Notes: generated by a model from the letters alone, not told the origin. Positions 38,719 to 52,370 are shown, counted from the first letter of the stretch. The stretch: 64,000 nucleotides of DNA from Saccopteryx bilineata (GCF_036850765.1 NC_089501.1:17708997-17772996), one strand, 5' to 3'. Numbers and translations: made by a program.

Positions 38719-39049
38719 ATTCCTACAGTAGATAAGTGCACATATTAAATCAGCTTCAGAACTCTGAGAAGTTGATGAATAAATATCAATTTATAACAAT
38801 AAGGGTCAGAATGTGTTCCCATCATTAAGCTGTTAGAATGAGTATTATTAGCATATGAAAGAAAAGAATATGGAAGGGAAGCAATAAATTTCCAGTTTAG
38901 AAAGTTTAGTGGCTCCATTTGTTTTTATGGAAATAAAGACCCCAGGCTTTTAGTATGCCTCCAAGGCATTACATCAGCTGGACATGGGCTCTTTTACAAG
39001 CTCCTTGCTCTTCATAGCCCTCTGAGCCATAGCTGTTCTAGATTTTTTT

Positions 39050-39365
39050 CCAGGACTTCCAAAGCCCTCAGTTTCTTCTCACCTGTGGTCCTTGCACAAT
39101 TTCCTTTCTCTCAGTTACATTCTTTCTTCTCTTTCACCTGGTTAACTCCTACTCATCCTTTCATTCTCAGCTGAAATCTTACTTCCTTCTGGAGTCTTTC
39201 TCTGGCTTCTGGGGCTGCCCATTTTATACTCCCATGACACCTTGCTCTTTCACAACATGGACTGAATGGTTCAATGTTTGACTTCATTTAGGTACTTGCT
39301 GGAAAAATAGGAGCGTTTTCTGTTTCTTTCTCTGCTGTATTGTCAGTGTTTAGCATAGGTATAAT
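39050..39365 (+). repeat. L2 3' end relic
   Basis: CTGGTTAACTCCTACTCATCC, TTCTCAGCTGAAATCTTACTTC and a later GTGTTTAGCATAGG segment match the sense end of L2 ORF2 and its 3' end. Confidence 0.7.
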
Positions 39366-39574
39366 AACAATACTAACAATTTTTGACTGCTAATTAATGA
39401 ATGCAATTGTAGCAAGTGAAACTCTCCAGTCCTATGTCAGCTGTATCCCCATTAGGCAAGCAGATACAGAAGTTGAAACTAGTTATTCATAACAAATTCT
39501 TCCCCTACTTTGTATGCTAATCAAATAACCTCTTTGGCATATTAATATGCCCTTTTCTGCACAACAAACTTGAG

Positions 39575-39710
39575 AAATAATTGTTAGTGTCTTCACTTTA
39601 CAGATTAGTAAACCAAGTTTAAGTAATTTGGCCAAAGTCAGTATATAAATGGCCCAGTCAAGATCTGAAACCATATTTACATGCTCTTAGCTACGTTACT
39701 CTCCCAAATG
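39575..39710 (-). repeat. MIR relic
   Basis: CTTTACAGATTAGTAAACC and AAGTAATTTGGCCAAAGTCA match antisense MIR (TTTACAGATGAGGAAACTGAGG ... AAGTCACTTGCCCAAGGTCA). Confidence 0.65.
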
Positions 39711-40036
39711 GCCTTGCTGGAGAGGAGACTAGACTAATCACAGAACATGAGTTTTTGTTCCAATATTTACAGCTGTTTCTCACTATAAATATATGAAGTA
39801 ATTTTCTAGTTATTCTTAATATGCCATATTTGGAGAAAACATTAGATTTACCTAGTAGGTAGATCAGAATAAATAAGCTCTTGGTAAACTGACATTTGAG
39901 CTGTAAAAATTTAGAATTACAATCTGCCCTACATTGATTTCACTATTGCTGTGGTATAACACCTTCTTTGGATAGTCAAAGCCAGCTTTAGAGAATGGCC
40001 CTATGTTCATGTGATAGTAGCAGCTAAAAATATTCC

Positions 40037-40190
40037 TCTTTCTCCCCCCCCCCCTTGCTTCTCTCTCTTTTTTCTCCCTTCTTTGCTCTACTGCTCTGGT
40101 GGTACTATTACTATTGATTCTTTCTTCTTTTCTTCTTCCTCCTTCCATCTCCACTTCCTCTTCTTCTTTTTCTTCTCTTTTTCCTTTAGT
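40037..40190 (+). repeat. Polypyrimidine tract
   Basis: A long run that is almost all C and T, broken by a short mixed segment at about 40088-40120. Open frames across it are low-complexity artefacts. Confidence 0.8.
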
Positions 40191-42440
40191 TGTAAAAGCA
40201 ACACCTTCTCATCACAAAAATGCAAACAAAGGCAGAAGTATGCAACAAAGTGATAGCCCCTTCCAACCCACTTCTTTAAGGCAATCAAATTACATACAGA
40301 TAATCATACTGTCTGTGAGTTATTTTATTTATCCTTTACAGTAAATTTTTTATGTCAAAATATATTGATCTACCTAATTTTTAACTGCTATATAATATTT
40401 CACAGAAAGGATATTCTGTACTATATTTAATTATTCCTCTATTGTTGGACATTTCTGTTTTTTCTCCAATGTCGTATTACTAATAATACTGCAATACTTA
40501 TATACATATCCTAGCAGTACACTTAAAATTAAGAGAAGAAATTATAGTTCATAGAATGCCTTTCCTCCCTAAGTGACATATCTCAAATATTTCATAATAT
40601 TACCTAACCAGCACATGGTTCTCAATATGATTGACAGTATGTTTGGTTTATGATAGAAAAAGTCTTGGTTCAGAATAAAATGAGGCATTATCTTCATAAT
40701 CTCCAAGAATTTGCTAAGGGAAGATCAAAAGCTCTGCCAGAGATCTCTATTTCACCTGCACTCAGCAATTTCTTTTCACTTTCTGCCTACCTAGGTACTT
40801 GATACAAAGACTTGTAATTAAAGGACAAAATAAATGTCAATATGACATAGTGTATCTCTATGAAGATCAAGGAATGGCTCAGATTGCTTAACTTCTATGT
40901 CATTCTTTCCTAATAAACACTCATCATAAACAATCAAACACATACCTGTTCAAATAATATTTAACAGAATTATTATAACAGTGATGAATATTTATTAGAG
41001 AAAATTTGAAGAGTTTAAAAACTAACAAAAAAACAAGCAAGTAAATTAACTCTTATCTCAACATCTAAATAAAAATGATTATATGTAGAGATTTCATTTT
41101 AATATTTTAAAATATGAGTAGGTTGGCCTTCACTTTGAATATATTAGTGACAATTTTTATAAGAAAATCTACATCCTTTAATTTTTTATTTAACCTTAAA
41201 ATGTAAGCATTTTTGCATTAATTGAATCTTTTTAAACTATTTGAGCTATTATTTATATAATTATTTTTCTATTGTTGAACATTAATTTGTTTTCATTTTT
41301 TTGCTATTATAAGTAACATTTAACTTCTCATTTTTTAAAAATTTAATATTTATTTCTTTAGAATAAATTCAAGAATTAAAGACAAACGTTTGAACATTTT
41401 AAAGACTATTTTAAACTGTGAAAGAATTATATTTGATACATTTTATTGTTTTGATAGGTGAGGCATTTTATTTTTTATTTGCATATTTAATGATGATACT
41501 CTAATACATATCTATTGATATTTATGTAGATATGCCTATGTTTTTTGTCATATAACATAGCTGTGACCTTAGTTTTTTGTTCTTTTTCGCTCTAAGTGTT
41601 AAGAGTCTTTTTTATGATAAAAAGAATTAACCATTTGTCCTTTTTTGCTGTGGCTCTTTCTTTTTAACATTTTATGTGATTTTAAACTTAAACATTCATA
41701 TGTTGTTAGTATAAAATTTCTTAGACATTGTATAGCCAAAAATTTTGATGTTTACTTTTAAGATTACAATTTTTTTTTTTAGGTAGAAATTTGATATTCA
41801 ATAGTGATTTTATTTTAGCTGTTTATTATTTTATTTTTATTTTACATTGGACTCTATTACTCATATTTTTAGAGGATGTATGTTAAGGCATCTATTTTTT
41901 TTTAATAGCTGATCAATTGCCTCAACACAATTTTCTTTTCCATTTAACTTTTTATTAATATGAATGGTATGGTTTGTCCTATGGTGAAATATTCTGCATA
42001 TAAGGGACAACAAATAAAAAGGTGAGTAATATATTTACAAAAAGTTCTTAGGCATCAGAATCATGCGAAGAGGTGAAGCCACTGTAAATACAAGGGAAAT
42101 CCCTACCTGGTGAGGTGAGAAGGGGTTGTGCCAGTAGGTGAGCACTTATACTCCTATAAATCAGGTCAGCTGTGAGATGGGAACAGTCAACCCTGAACCT
42201 ATGGGTGATAGCAGACAGCCTCTGCTATTAGCTTAGGGAGTTGAACCAGATGCTGGAGGGTTTAAACCATGTTCCATGGAAATGTTTCGGGGACTCTCCT
42301 GGGAAAGGGTGAAGAACTAGAAGGAGTTTGTAGCCCTCACCTCCCTCTTTCTCCAGAAAAATATTCTGCCTTTTTTTCTATTGTTTAGATGTGAAGTTTA
42401 ATTTGAAGAAATTATTGCTTTAAAAAAAATAGGTTTTAGT
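40191..42440. other. Intergenic, very AT-rich; probable old L1M fragments
   Basis: The parts at about 40200-40510 and 41090-41350 look like antisense 3' ends of old L1M/HAL1-type elements (patterns of the kind ATTGTTGGACATTT and GCTATTATAAGTAAC). 42000-42350 is a less AT-rich block that I do not recognise. Confidence 0.4.
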
Positions 42441-42442
42441 TG

Positions 42443-42562
42443 CCTGAGCTGTGGTGGTGCAGTAGATAAAGCATTGACCTGAAATGCTGAGGTCACCAGT
42501 TTGAAACCCTGGGCTTGCCTGGTCAAGGCACATATGGGAGTTGATGCTTCCTGCTCCTTCCC

Positions 42563-42614
<52 letters not shown>

Positions 42615-42685
42615 CTCTCTAAAATGAATAAATAAAGTCTTTAAAAAATTGAAAGAAAAAAAGAATAAAAAATAAATAAAATAGC
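42443..42685 (+). mobile_element. tRNA-derived SINE (CCTGACCTG family)
   Basis: Head CCTGAGCTGTGGTGGTGCAG, body and a long CT run (42567-42616). TTTTAGTTG at 42434-42442 and 42686-42694 is the duplication. Confidence 0.93.
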
Positions 42686-42699
42686 TTTTAGTTGTAGAA

Positions 42700-43430
42700 A
42701 TTTGCAACAGTACACTAAAGTAGCAAGAATAACACGATGAATTCCCATACTTCACCCATGATCAGTTTGTCTTTTTTATCTCCACTCTCTCCTCCATTTT
42801 TTTGTTTTATTTTAAAATCTTTAATACTTTAAAACAAATCCTAAATATCCAGTCATTTCACATTTAAGTAATCTAATATGTTTCTCTAAATGAGGACACA
42901 TCCATTTAAAAAATATAATTACATTCTTTTATCCCATGTAATAAAATGAATAATGATTTCTTAATATCGGCTAATATTCAGTCCATATTCAGGTTTTCCT
43001 TGTAGGTCAGAGGTATCTTTTTACAATTGATTTTTAGCATCACAGACCAAACAAAGCCCATATGTTATATTTTATTGTGTCTCTTAACTCACTCGCAGTC
43101 TCTTCCTACCCTTCCGATGACACTGAAGTTTTTGGCCAATGCAGTATTTTGAATTCTCCATCTGTTTCTCATTGAATTGTGATGCTTCTGATATTATAAT
43201 TTACAATTATAGAGTCAGTTCAGGTCCATCAAATTTGTTTTATTGAACTGTGTCTAGTTTATGTTATAATGGTCTCATAAAAAATATTTTTCATTTCAGA
43301 ATAGATTTTTATTACCTAAAATAGGGCATTTTAGAGCTCAGTCTACTATTTTGAAATCTATTTTTATTAAATGTTCTTATTGATTTATTTTTCTGGATGC
43401 TCCTTTAGATCCTTTTAACTTTCTAAAGTT
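42700..43430 (-). mobile_element. Old L1M 3' fragment
   Basis: Antisense L1M/L1ME-like sequence, for example TCAGTCCATATTCAGGTTTTCC-type and TTGTGTCTCTTAACTC motifs in the expected order. Confidence 0.6.
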
Positions 43431-44080
43431 GTTTCTAAATCCAAAGGTTTGGGTCACAGGCTCTCACTAGACACAAAAGAGTTACATAAACCAATAATTT
43501 CTGGAGTAACGTATTCCTTTCAATTCTTCTCCACATCAAAATGTTCTAAAAACAAATGAATAAACCAAGTCTAGAAAATACTTTCACTTAGTTCAAAAGT
43601 TAATTTGAGGAAAGAAATGATTTTATAGTAAACCACTTGGACATAATGCGAAAGAAAAGAAATGCAATGAAAGGGAATTGACCTGGTTGTGGTTTGAGCA
43701 ACAGGTTAGGACATTTTTCGCAGCCCATTGTGAATTGCATCCAGGGGAAAAGTGAGAAGATTGGAAGCTCGAGATAAGAAGGTTATGAAATCAAGGTTAA
43801 AGTTCAGAAACATTTTATTCACTTGGTAATCTTGATCAACAAGGAGCAGATGAGGAAGGAAAGGCAGGGAGTTAAGCTTGTGCATTGCCATTTATGCTCT
43901 GAGAAATTCTTCTTTGTGATCCAGGCCCATTTCAGAGAGAACTTTAGATGACTAACTAATCAGTTTAGTTTTAAGCTCTACCTAACATAAAAAGTTTATA
44001 ACTTATTGCTACATGTACATATTGTGAGGATGACATTTCAAGCTTTTGCAACTTGTTTAATTTGAAGTCTGATAGATTTT
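43431..44080. other. Intergenic, nothing recognised
   Basis: No gene or nameable repeat is visible. Confidence 0.4.
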
Positions 44081-44084
44081 TAAA

Positions 44085-44880
44085 ATGATTTTTATTAAAT
44101 TCACTTTGGGGAGATCTTGGGTAATTAAATGATATAGGTTTAAGGTGTACATTTCTACCATACCTCATTTATATATTGTATTGTGTGTTTACCACCTCGT
44201 CAAGTCTTCTCCCATCACCACTCACACCCCCATACCCTCTTCTGCCTTCTCCCATGCCCCTGTCCCCTGGTAATCACTGTTGTCTTTGTCTGAGTTTGTT
44301 TAATTCATTCACTTGTTTTACCCAGGCCCCATCTTTCCTCCCCTCTGACAGCTGTCAGTCTGTTCTCTGCATTTATGAGTCTGTTTCTACTTTGTTTGTA
44401 AGTTTGGTTTGTTCATTAGATTTCACATATAAGTGTGATCATCTGATATTTATTTTTTCCTGACTGGCTTATTTCACTTAGTATATAACTCCAGGTCCAG
44501 CCATGCTGTAGCAAAGGTAAGATTTCCTTTTGTAATTTTATTTTATTCTTTTTTTGTGGCTGTGTTATATTCCACAGCTTTTTCATTTACTCATCTACTG
44601 ATGGGCACTGGGGTTGCTTCTAGACCTTGACTTTTGTAAACAATGCTGCAATCAACATAGGGGTGCATATATTCTTTTGAAGTAGTTTTTGGGTTTTCTT
44701 AAAATATATTCCCAGAAGTGGAATCACTGGGTCACAAGGCAGTTCCATTTTTAATTTTCTGAGGAAACTCTATACTGCTTTCGACAGTGGCTGCATCAGG
44801 TACCAGTCTGCACTGCTGCCAACAGTACACAAGTGTTCCCTTTTCTCCACATTCTTGCCAACACTTGTTGTGTTTTGATT
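44085..44880 (-). mobile_element. L1 3' fragment (3' UTR and ORF2 tail)
   Basis: Antisense 3' UTR (GTGTACATTTCTACC ... TTGTGTGTTTACCACC) leads into antisense ORF2 tail with GACTGGCTTATTTCACTTAG, AATGCTGCAATCAACATAGG and GAAGTGGAATCACTGGGTC. It is truncated near 44880. Confidence 0.85.
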
Positions 44881-45479
44881 TATTGATTGACATCTAAGGT
44901 TACTTAGGAATAACTGACTGATTTCTCAACTCAAAGTAGCACATGGTGTCATTTTAGACAGTTGCAGACAAAAACTTGTATTTTCTTGTATTTTAACTTG
45001 CCAGGTATTGGCACCTGTCGGGTCACAAACGTGCTTGTGCAAACATCTGCAATGCATGAATGATTGTACACCATCTCCTCAAGCCATTTCTTGGCCCAGA
45101 ACCAACCACATAAAATATGATACCTCTTGACATTTCAAGAGAGACGAGTTATGTTTCCGTTCTTCCTCTTCATTTTACCTCTTCTATTCTCTTTTTAACA
45201 ATGTTGTTGATTTTTTACCGAGACGTGATTCCACTTTGTGTTTTAATGTTAACCCTTGGCTTAAGAGATGCCCTTGGACATCTGGTGGATTGAGGTGCAG
45301 GCACAGACGGTTGTTTTTCACATTGTAAAAAGAACCCAGGACCAAGGAGACTTCTGGAAAAGAAATCATCCTAAGCATGCTATGATAGCTCTAAACATGC
45401 CAGGCTGTCTCGCCATGTTTCTACAGATGTTGTTTACATTGTCTGCAACATTGTTCGTGATGTATTTCTTCACCTAGCT

Positions 45480-45765
45480 AATGCCTTCCCATCTTTCAAA
45501 ACTTATCTTTGTCATGATATTGTTTGTAGATAGTCTTCAGTCTAGGTTAAATACTTCTACCTTGTGCTTCATATTTATATTCTTTTCTGTGTCACAGCAT
45601 TTATTATTGATATATTATTTTGTAATCATCTATTTTTGTTCTCTCCTTTCCCTATTAGGATGAGAACTTATTGACAGAAAAACTGGTTTATATTCACTCT
45701 TTTCACCCGTGCCTTCCACCATGTATGACACACATAATACCTTTTATACCCTCATAGAATAAGTC
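45480..45765 (+). repeat. L2 3' end relic
   Basis: Sense L2-like pattern: AATGCCTTCCCATCTTTC, CCCTATTAGGATGAGAAC and CCGTGCCTTCCACC. Confidence 0.55.
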
Positions 45766-45989
45766 AAAACAGTTTTTTTTAAAGACCTTGTTTCAGGAAG
45801 AGAAAGCGGGGACAGTGATTCTGAGTAAAGTGTGTGTCCTCTATTCAGACAGTTGTTTGGCCCAGTTTCCGTGGACTGATGATTTTGTTCTAGAGAGAAG
45901 AAGTGAGGAATGAAAACTGATAGGAGTGTTTTACTAAAACTCCTATAAGATGCATGGTAACACTGCTGTAAGATATATCAATATAACTG

Positions 45990-46480
45990 GATGCTGCAGT
46001 CCCCCATTATCTGCAGAGGATACATTTTAAGCCCCCCCCCCCCAGCGAAAGCTTGAAACTACAGATTGTACCAAATCCTGTTTTTTTCCTATATATTTGT
46101 ATCTTTCTACTTTAAAAAAGCTCTTTGCAGCTTTTTCTTTGGCATATTCAAGTTGCCAGCATCCTTGTTCTTGCATTTAGGGATATTTTGAAAGGCTACT
46201 TGACCAGAGGCATGGCAATACCACAGCAGTGGATCTGATAATCGAGATGGCTATTAAGTGACTAAAACACACACAGCGTGGATATGCTGGGCAAAGGGAT
46301 GATTCATATCTAGGGTGTGATGGAGCAAGATGTCATCATGCTTCTTGGAATGGCATGCAATTTAAAATTTATGAATTGTTTATTTCTGGAATTTTCCACT
46401 TAATATTTTCAGACTGCAGTTGGCCATGGGTAACTGAAACTGTAGAAAGCAAAACCATAAATAAGGGGGGGCTGCTGTAT
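45990..46480. mobile_element. Tigger-like DNA transposon relic
   Basis: The left end CAGTCCCCCATTATCTGC and right end ATAAGGGGGGGCTGCTG form decayed inverted repeats. Inside, the right side reads as antisense of the Tigger end (GGAATTTTCCACTTAATATT, CAGTTGGCCATGGGTAACTG) and TATTAAGTGACTAAAAC and GATTCATATC motifs also fit. It is a short, transposase-less copy. Confidence 0.72.
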
Positions 46481-47309
46481 AAAACATTCGATCTACTCTT
46501 CGGATCACCACCATCAGCAGGAATTTCTTCTAAGGATTAGAATTTTTGGCAGCTAATGGCCAAAGTAATCCAAACAGAAGAGAAGACAATTGTGGTTACC
46601 ATCATATAATGCAGGTTGCTGTGTTCCTGAGCATGTGGGAGATAAGTATTTATCAAATTTGTAACTGTTTTCTATTCGTGGTCTTGTTCTTTGGTTTCTT
46701 TCTTTCACTCTTTTTCTGCTTTCTGCAGTATTAATTGAGCATTTTATATGATTCCATTGTGCCTCTTTTCTTGGCATATTAATCATACTTCTTAAAAATT
46801 TTTAGTTGGTAGCCCTAGAGTTTGCAATATACACTTACACCAAAATACGTCCATCTTCAAATAACACTTGATAAATAATGTAGGTACCTTATAGCAGTAT
46901 TTTCAATTCCCTGCTCCCAGTCTTATAATATTGGTATCTTTTACTTCACTGTAATCAATAAATTAAAATCACCCAGTACATTGTTACTATGATTACTTTG
47001 AACAAATAGCTATCTACTAGATCAATTAAGAATAATAAAATCAAATATTTTATTTTTACCAACATTTATTCTTTCTCTGACCCCATTTCTTTCTTTATGT
47101 AGTGCTGGTATATGTTGTAAGTCAAATAACAATAAACCCAAGGTGATTAAATAATTTTGAATGTGGAGAAAGGGAAGAAAGTTGACTGGTGATTTAAATG
47201 CACTAATTCTGTAACCTTTTGTGGCTTGTAGTAAATATGCAAAAACAAACAAACAAATAGGGCTCTATGACTTAAAGTTATAATAGAACCACCAGAACTA
47301 AAAATAGGA
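46481..47309. other. Intergenic, nothing recognised
   Basis: AT-rich. Open frames at 46546-46786 overlap on both strands and have no family features. Confidence 0.4.
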
Positions 47310-50300
47310 TTTTTTTTTTTTGTTATTTTTCTAAGTTCTTTTTTTTTTATATATATAAATTTTTATTAATGTTGATGGGATGACATTAATAATTCAGGGT
47401 ACATATATTCAAAGAAAACATGTCTAGGTTATCTTGTCATTAAATTATGTTGCATACCCCTCACCCAGAGTCAGATTGTCCTCTGTCACCCTCTGTCTAG
47501 TTTTCTCTGTGCCCCTCCCCCTCACCCTAACTCTCTCCCTCCCTCCCTCCTGCGTCCTCCCTCCCCCCACCCCTGGTAACCACCACTCTCTTGTCCATGT
47601 CTCTTAGTCTCATTTTTATGTTCCACCAATGTATGGAATCATGTAGTTCTTGTTTTTTTCTGATTTACTTATTTCACTCCGTATAATGTTATCAAGATCC
47701 CACCATTTTGCTGTAAATGATCTGATGTCATCATTTCTTATGGCTGAGTAGTATTCCATAGTGTATATGTGCCACATCTTCTTTATCCAGTCTTCTATTG
47801 AAGGGTTTTTTGGTTGTTTCCATGTCTTGGCCACTGTGAACAGTGCTGCAATGAACATGGGGCTACATGTGTCTTCACGTATCAATGATTCTGAGGTTTT
47901 GGGGTATATACCCAGTAGAGGGATTGCTGGGTCATAAGGTAGTTCTATTTGCAGTTTTTTGAGGAACCACCATACTTTCCTCCATAATGGTTGTACTACT
48001 TTACATTCCCACCAACAGTGGATGAGGGTTCCTTTTTCTCCACAGCCTCTCCAACATTTGCTATTACCCGTCTTGTTGATAATAGCTAATCTAACAGGAG
48101 TGAGGTGGTATCTCATTATAGTTTTGATTTGCATTTCTCTAATAACTAATGAAGCTGAGCATCTTTTCATATATCTGTTGGCCATTTGTATTTCTTCCTG
48201 GGAGAAGTGTCTGTTCATGTCCTCTTCCCATTTTTTTATTGGATTGTTTATTTGTTTGTTGTTGAGTTTTATGAGTTCTTTGTAAATTTTGGATATTAGG
48301 CCCTTATCTGAGCTGTCGTTTGAAAATATCATTTCCCATTTAGTTGGCTGTCTGTTTATTTTGATATCAGTTTCTCTTGCTGAGCAAAAACTTTTTATTC
48401 TGATGTAGTCCCATTCATTTATCTTTGCCTTCACTTCTCTTGCCATTGGAGTCAAGTTCATAAAATGTTCTTTAAAACCCAGGTCCATGAGTTTAGTGCC
48501 TATGTCTTCTTCTATGTACTTTATTGTTTCAGATCTTATATTTAGGTCTTTGATCCATTTTGAATTAATTTTAGTACACGGGGACAGGCTGTAGTCGAGT
48601 TTCATTCTTTTGTATGTGGCTTTCCAATTTTCCCAACACCATTTGTTGAAGAGGCTTTCTTTTCTCCGTTTTGTGTTGTTGGCCCCTTCATCAAAGATTA
48701 TTTGACCATATATATGTGGTTTTATTTCTGGGCTTTCTATTCTGTTCCATTGGTCTGAGTGTCTATTTTTCTGCCAATATCATACGGTTTTGATTATTGT
48801 GGCCCTATAATATAGTTTAAAGTCAGGTATTGTAATGCCCTTAGCTTCATTCTTTTTCCTTAGGATTGTTTTGGCTATTCAGGGTTTTTTATAGTTCCAT
48901 ATAAATCTGATGATTTTTTGTTCCATTTCTTTAAAAAATGTCATAGGAATTTTGATGGGAATTGCATTAAATTTATATATTACTTTGGGTAATATGGCCA
49001 TTTTAATTATATTTATTCTTCCTATCCAAGAACAAGGAATATTTTTCCATCTCATTGTGTCTTCTTCTATTTCTCTTAGCAATGCCTTGTAGTTTTCATT
49101 ATATAGGTCCTTTACATTCTTTGTTATGTTTATTCCTAGGTATTTTATTTTTTTTGTTGCAATCGTGAAGGGGATTATTTTTTTGAGTTCGTTTTCTAAT
49201 ATTTCATTGTTGGCATATAGAAAGGCTATGGACTTTTGTATGTTAATTTTGTATCCTGCGACCTTACTGTATTGGTTTATTGTTTCTAGTAATCTTTTTG
49301 TGGAGTCCTTTGGGTTTTCGATGTATAGGATCATATCATCAGCAAAAAGTGATACCTTTACTTCTTCTTTTCCAATATGGATGCCTTTTATTTCTTTGTC
49401 TTGTCTGATTGCTCTGGCCAGAACTTCTAGCACCACGTTAAATAAGAGTGGAGAGAGTGGACAACCCTGTCGTGTTCCTGATTTAAGGTGGAAAGTCCTC
49501 AGTTTTACGCCATTTAATATGATGTTGGCTGATGGTTTATCATATATGGCCTTTATCATGTTGAGATATTTTCCTTCTATACCCATTTTGTTGAGAGTCT
49601 TAAACATAAAATTGTGTTGTATTTTATCGAAAGCCTTTTCTGCGTCTATTGATAAGATCATGTGGTTTTTCTTCTTTGTTTTGTTGATATGGTGTATTAC
49701 GTTAACCGTTTTACGTATGTTGAACCATCCTTGAGATTCTGGGATGAAACCCACTTGATCATCATGTATTATTTTTTTAATATGTTGTTGTATTCGATTT
49801 GCCAGTATTTTGTTTAGTATTTTAGCATCTGTATTCATTAGAGATATTGGTCTGTAGTTTTCTTTCTTTGTGCCATCCTTGCCTGGTTTTGGTATGAGGG
49901 TTATGTTGGCCTCATAAAATGTGTTTGGAAGTATTGCTTCTTCTTCAATTTTTTGGAAGACTTTGAGTAGAATAGGAACCAAATCTTCTTTGAATGTTTG
50001 ATAGAATTCACTAGTATAACCGTCTGGGCCTGGACTTTTATTTTTGGGGAGGTTTTTAATAGTTTTTTGTATTTCTTCCCTGCTGATTGGTCTGTTTAGT
50101 CTTTCTGCTTCTTCATGACTCAGTTTAGGAAGGTTGTATTGTTCTAGGAATTTATCCATTTCTTCTAGATTGTTGTATTTGGTGGCATATAGTTTTTCAT
50201 AGTATTCTACAATAATTCTTTGTATATCTATGATGTCTGTGGTGATTTCTCCTCTTTCATTTTGGATTTTATTTATTTGAGTCCTGTGTCTTTTTTCCTT

Positions 50301-51990
50301 GGTGAGTCTTGCCAAGAGTTTGTCGATTTTGTTGATTTTTTCAAAGAACCAGCTCCTTATTTCATTGATTTTTTCTATAGTTTTTCTGTTCTCTATTTCG
50401 TTTATTTCTGCTCTGATTTTTATTATCTCCTTTCTTTGGCTGGTTTTGGGTTGTCTTTGTTCTTCTTTTTCTAGCTCCTTAAGGTGTGAAGTTAAGTGAC
50501 TTACTTCGGCTCTCTCTTGTTTGTTCATATAGGCCTGAAGTGATATGAACTTTCCTCTTATTACTGCTTTTGCTGCATCCCAGAGATTCTGATATGTTGT
50601 ATTTTCATTTTCATTTGTCTGTATATATCTTTTGATCTCTGCACTTATTTCTTCTTTGACCCATTCATTTTTTAGAAGTATGTTGTTTAGTTTCCACAAT
50701 TTTGTGGGTTTTTCCCCCTCTTTTTTACAGTTGAATTCTAGTTTCAAGGCTTTATGATCAGAGAATATACTTGGTACAATTTCAATTTTTCTAAATTTGC
50801 TGATATTGTCTTTGTGGCCCAACATATGGTCAATTCTTGAGAATGTTCCATGTACACTAGAGAAAAATGTATACTCTGTCGCTTTGGGATGAAGTGTCCT
50901 GTAGATGTCTATCATATCCAGGTGTTCCAGTATTTCGTTTAAGGCCACTATATCTTTATTGATTCTCTGTTTGGATGACCGATCTAGAGCCATCAGCGGT
51001 GTATTGAGGTCTCCAAGTATGATTGTATTTTTGTCAGTTTTTGTTTTAAGGTCAATAAGTAGCTGTCTTATATATTTTGGTGCTCCTTGGTTTGGTGCAT
51101 ATATATTAAGGATTGTTATGTCTTCTTGATTCAGTGTCCCCTTAATCATTATGAAATGACCATTTTTGTCTCTGAGTACTTTTTCTGTCTTGTAGTCAGC
51201 ATTATCAGATATGAGTATTGCTACACCTGCATTTTTTTGGGTGTTGTTTTTTTGGAGTATTGTTTTCCAGCCTTTCACTTTGAATTTGTTTTTATCCTTG
51301 ATGCTTAGATGAGTTTCTTGTAGGCAGCATACAGTTGGATTTTCTTTTTTAATCCATTCTGCTACTCTGTGTCTTTTTATTGGTAAGTTTAATCCATTTA
51401 CATTTAGTGTAATTATTGACACTTGTGGGTTCCCTATTGCCATTTTATAAATTGCTTTCTGTTAGTTTTGTATCTTGTTTGATTCTTCTCTTTTGTTTTT
51501 CTATTGTTTGTTTGTATTCCATACTTCTTTCTTCTGTTGCTACCTTTTTTAAGTCAAGTGTTTTTGTGGTGGTTTTTTCAAGGGTGTTTACCATTAAGTA
51601 ATGAAAAGGGTATCTACCATATTCATTGTAGTACCCTTTCTTATGAGTATTTCTACTCTTCATCGTCCTTTGCTACTGTTAATCTTCATCTTTTCTCCCC
51701 TTTTTTTTTCTTTTGTTGTCACAGTTTAAGTTTGGTTTTATTGTGTTCTTGGTGGAGCTGTTACTTGTGGTTTTGTTTTCTTTTGTTTTTTGAATCTGGT
51801 TGGAAAACCCCCTTTAGTATTTCCTGGAGTGGGGCTTTCTGATGATAAATTCTCTCATCTTTTCTGTATTTGTGAATGTTAAAAACAGTATATTTATGCT
51901 CATGGCTTAGACCCAATGACATTAGGGTATTGGAGTCTGCAAATCCCCTAGGTTTTGCCGAATTTTTTCTATGCATATATGACAAAAACT
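47310..51990 (-). mobile_element. LINE-1, 5'-truncated, ORF2 nearly open
   Basis: The element runs on the minus strand with its poly-A side at the left (T-runs 47309-47350), a 3' UTR to 47615, the whole of ORF2 at 47616-51443, and about 540 bases upstream of ORF2 that contain no intact ORF1. I see no 5' UTR, so it is truncated near 51990. No clear target-site duplication could be found by eye. Confidence 0.92.
47616..51443 (-). pseudogene. L1 ORF2 (endonuclease-reverse transcriptase), two in-frame stops
   Basis: From ATG at 51443 to the stop at 47616 the frame is 1,276 codons with stop, the normal full length of about 1,275 residues, and never shifts. It is broken only by TGA at 48879-48881 and a second TGA about 38 codons later, near 48783. 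Both sit where L1 proteins usually carry Arg (after NYKKP and after IKTV) and look like CGA to TGA changes. The apurinic-type endonuclease is intact at the motif level (LNVNGLN, QETH, GDLN, SDHKAL). The reverse transcriptase has FADD at about residue 700, and the Cys-rich C-terminal region (CWRGCG ... HCWWEC) is present. It would make a truncated protein at best. Confidence 0.93.
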
Positions 51991-52239
51991 ATTAGTTATT
52001 ATTTTAAAAATTGATAGCTGCTAAAAAATTATATTTAGAAAATAGATATGCATATGGGGAAAAAATTAGCTACAAATATGTTTCTTGCTAGTGTCAGTTA
52101 TTATACTGAAATATCAATAATCTGAATAAGCAGCATTAGCAAATTGGTTAAATGCAATGAAACCCCACTCCAGCATTGAAATATTATAATTTTAATAATA
52201 TTATAAATGTTCACACTATACCAAGGGAAGAAAACATGT

Positions 52240-52370
52240 TAAAAGTCAGTCTACTCGGGTGGTGAATACAGAATGCAATATACAGATGTGTTGTGGAATT
52301 GTGCACTTGAAATCTGTATAATTTTACTAAGCAATGTCTTCCTAATAGGTGCAATAAAAATGAGAAAAAA
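52240..52370 (+). mobile_element. L1 3' UTR fragment
   Basis: GGTGGTGAATACAGAATGC, ATTGTGCACTTGAAATC and TATAATTTTACTAAGCAATG match the sense L1 3' end, the reverse of the motif seen at 14.8 kb. Confidence 0.7.

Noticed and set aside
40011..40344. Overlapping frames of 66-81 codons on both strands
   Set aside because: They arise from a polypyrimidine tract and have Ser/Phe/Leu or Glu/Lys low-complexity sequence only.
49126..49734. 202-codon plus-strand open frame
   Set aside because: It is antisense to the reverse transcriptase part of L1 ORF2 and its hydrophobic composition follows from that.
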